DNA from: Comamonadaceae bacterium
GTDB taxonomy: Bacteria; Pseudomonadota; Gammaproteobacteria; Burkholderiales; Burkholderiaceae_C
Direction of reading: 5' to 3'
Assembly: GCA_947374705.1 (NCBI GenBank)
Contig: CANCDA010000159.1
Coordinates: 1 to 5,694, forward strand
DNA: 5,694 nucleotides
Shown here: piece by piece, positions 4,454-5,694 of the stretch
Layout: every line of letters starts with the position of its first letter
How positions within the stretch are numbered: position 1 is the stretch's first letter
Translations under genes and position numbers: made by a program
Notes under the pieces: generated by a model
What the model was told of the DNA's origin: nothing
Database searches by the model: none
Seen by the model: the letters and a program-made list of their open reading frames with translations, nothing else

Positions 4454-5131
4454 CTACCACTGCGAACCGAAAGTTTGTCTCAGTTCCTCAATGTTTTCAA
4501 CTGACAGAGCTACAGACTGCGGCTGACTCAGCAGCCACAGCTTCGCCGTCTCTTCCAGTTCCTCCAACGTCGCCATTGCAGCACCCGGCGTGTCATGCCA
4601 GACGTTGGGGCCTAGGCGCTCTAGCATGACGGCGCGGATGGAAGTGCCCCGTGCTTGGTAGCGGGTGATAGTGGCGGCCACGTCTTGGGCAGCTTGGGGG
4701 TCGCCGGGTTTGCGGTAGCTGATGATCGGCACGTGGCCGACCTTCATGACGAAGTAGGGGGTGAGGGCGGGGAGCAACTCTTCACCTTGCCCCTCCCCCA
4801 ACGTCAGCGCCACGCAATGCGTGCTGTGGGTGTGGATGACGCAGCGTGCGGGTGCGCCTGTGCTGGCGCTGGCTTCGTAAATATGGCGATGCAGGGCGAT
4901 GGTTTTGCTGGCTTTGTCGCCGCTGATCTGCTGGCCCTGGGCATCGAGCCGCGCCAGTCGCGCCGGGTCCAAGAAACCCAGGCAGGCGTCGGTAGGCGTG
5001 ATGAGAAAGCCGCCGCCTTGCGCAGCGTCTAGCTGCACGCTGATGTTGCCTGCGGTAGCGTGGACGTAGCCGCGTGCAAACAGGCTTTGCCCGACGCGGC
5101 AGATGTCTTCTCGGGCTTGGGTTTCTGTCAT
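4454..5131 (-). CDS. otnC: 3-oxo-tetronate 4-phosphate decarboxylase, class II aldolase family
   Basis: A 225-residue class II aldolase/adducin-family protein. OtnC converts 3-oxo-tetronate 4-phosphate, made by OtnK, to dihydroxyacetone phosphate and CO2 in four-carbon acid-sugar catabolism. Motifs: ARGYVHATAGNISV (19-32), the phosphate-binding region; TPTDACLGFLDP (45-56); SGDKASKT (70-77); CVIHTHSTH (97-105) with metal-ligand histidines 100 and 102; LTPYFVMKVGHVPI (123-136); and MATLEELEETAKLWLL (186-201), a family hallmark. ATG at 5131 overlaps the otnK TGA by four bases (ATGA); the open frame upstream lies antisense-free inside otnK in another frame and is not homologous. Odd points: Thr77 stands where E. 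coli OtnC has Glu (SKE), and Leu173 stands in ERLGPNV where E. coli OtnC has the His of NHGPVV, normally the third metal ligand. The frame is otherwise intact. Confidence 0.9.
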   Translation of the reverse strand: MTETQAREDICRVGQSLFARGYVHATAGNISVQLDAAQGGGFLITPTDACLGFLDPARLARLDAQGQQISGDKASKTIALHRHIYEASASTGAPARCVIHTHSTHCVALTLGEGQGEELLPALTPYFVMKVGHVPIISYRKPGDPQAAQDVAATITRYQARGTSIRAVMLERLGPNVWHDTPGAAMATLEELEETAKLWLLSQPQSVALSVENIEELRQTFGSQW

Positions 5132-5694
5132 GTCAACACGTCGAAGGCGGTGGTGAAGAAATCGGGTGCGCCAAAGTTGCCGGACTTGAGTGCGAGGTGC
5201 AGACCCTCCATGTACTGAGCATTTTGGGGCGCGAGTGGCGATGGCGCATGGCACCAAGGCACACCGGGGGCGATCTGCGGCCCGATGCGCAGGCGTTTGA
5301 TGTCCAGCGCCTGCACGCAAGCCCCTGAGGTCTCGCCACCGGCCACGATGAGCTGGCGCACGCCTTGTTGCACCAGACCACAGGCCACAGCGGCCAGCGC
5401 CTGCTCGACCAATTGGCCTGCGCGCTCGATGCCCAACTCGGCCTGCACGGCGCGCACGGCGTCGGGCTCGGCGGTGGCATAGACCAACACGGGGCCAGTG
5501 GTCAAACGCTCTTGCGCAAAGGCCAATGCATTCGCCACCACACCGGCAGCTACATTCTCGCCCTGCGCCAGTTGCAAAGGGTTCACCGCAAAGGCCGCCC
5601 CGCCGCTGGCGATGAAGGCAGCCACCTGGCCGTTAGTCGCTGTGGAGCAACTGCCGGACACGATGGCCCGCAAGCCTTGCGCAGCAGGCAGACT
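5128..5694 (-). CDS. otnK: 3-oxo-tetronate kinase, C-terminal part (four-carbon acid-sugar kinase)
   Basis: The frame is open to the window edge; 188 residues are visible and the start is outside. It belongs to the DUF1537 four-carbon acid-sugar kinase family. OtnK phosphorylates 3-oxo-tetronate with ATP before OtnC decarboxylates it. Family signatures are IVSGSCSTATNGQVA (visible residues 11-25), the nucleotide-site motif GGETSGA (119-125), RLRIGPQIAPGVPW (134-147) and LALKSGNFGAPDFF (167-180), the usual C-terminal block. Visible length and motif order fit an undamaged protein. It ends in an ATGA overlap with otnC, giving an otnK-otnC operon; isomerase (otnI) and dehydrogenase (ltnD) partners, if present, would lie beyond the window. 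Confidence 0.94.
   Translation of the reverse strand, partial: SLPAAQGLRAIVSGSCSTATNGQVAAFIASGGAAFAVNPLQLAQGENVAAGVVANALAFAQERLTTGPVLVYATAEPDAVRAVQAELGIERAGQLVEQALAAVACGLVQQGVRQLIVAGGETSGACVQALDIKRLRIGPQIAPGVPWCHAPSPLAPQNAQYMEGLHLALKSGNFGAPDFFTTAFDVLT

Noticed and set aside
4611..4626. Two CTAG tetramers within 16 bases in otnC
   Set aside because: CTAG is rare in many proteobacteria, but two sites inside an intact coding sequence have no further support as a signal.
5132..5320. Upstream extension of the otnC frame to 5320
   Set aside because: The extra 63 residues are read inside otnK in another frame and do not look like any aldolase N-terminus. ATG 5131 with the ATGA overlap gives a normal family start.

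Overview
The window looks like chromosome from a beta-proteobacterium, most likely Burkholderiales and probably Comamonadaceae-like. The signs are high GC coding sequence, the C-terminus of a Bug-type (tripartite tricarboxylate transporter) solute-binding protein, a divergent pmbA/darP(yjgA) pair of the beta-proteobacterial type, and an otnK-otnC four-carbon acid-sugar pair. This placement rests on protein resemblance read by eye; no search was run.

Layout: (1) 1-105, + strand: last 34 codons of a Bug receptor. (2) 118-1542, - strand: pmbA/tldE, convergent with the receptor and separated from it by 12 bases. (3) 1604-2266, + strand: darP/yjgA, divergent from pmbA. (4) 2254-2388, - strand: a decayed fragment of a DUF1778 antitoxin. 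(5) 2394-3179, - strand: an orphan family-3 solute-binding lipoprotein with a strong ribosome binding site and no permease or ATPase beside it. (6) 3266-4023, - strand: an apparently intact tacA-tacT type toxin-antitoxin operon (DUF1778 ribbon-helix-helix antitoxin plus GNAT acetyltransferase toxin), with TAATG coupling and a palindrome in its promoter. (7) 4090-4226, + strand: a frameshifted relic of an XRE/HigA-like antitoxin, followed by AT-richer non-coding DNA with a long-range inverted repeat. (8) 4454-5694, - strand: otnC and the 3' part of otnK, coupled by an ATGA overlap.

The two ends are ordinary housekeeping and catabolic genes: TldD/E proteolysis, 50S subunit maturation, and acid-sugar use via 3-oxo-tetronate phosphorylation and decarboxylation. 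The middle, about 2.25-4.45 kb, is an accessory island made largely of toxin-antitoxin material in three states: one complete operon, one antitoxin copy reduced to 44 codons by truncation plus an in-frame 57-base deletion, and one broken antitoxin of a different family. The partial copy and the intact antitoxin are direct repeats (73 of 81 bases identical over the best block) that bracket the solute-binding lipoprotein and the toxin. I did not see a wholly new system; the most interesting signals are this relic/intact pair, the operator of the intact module, and altered residues at expected active-site positions of OtnC.
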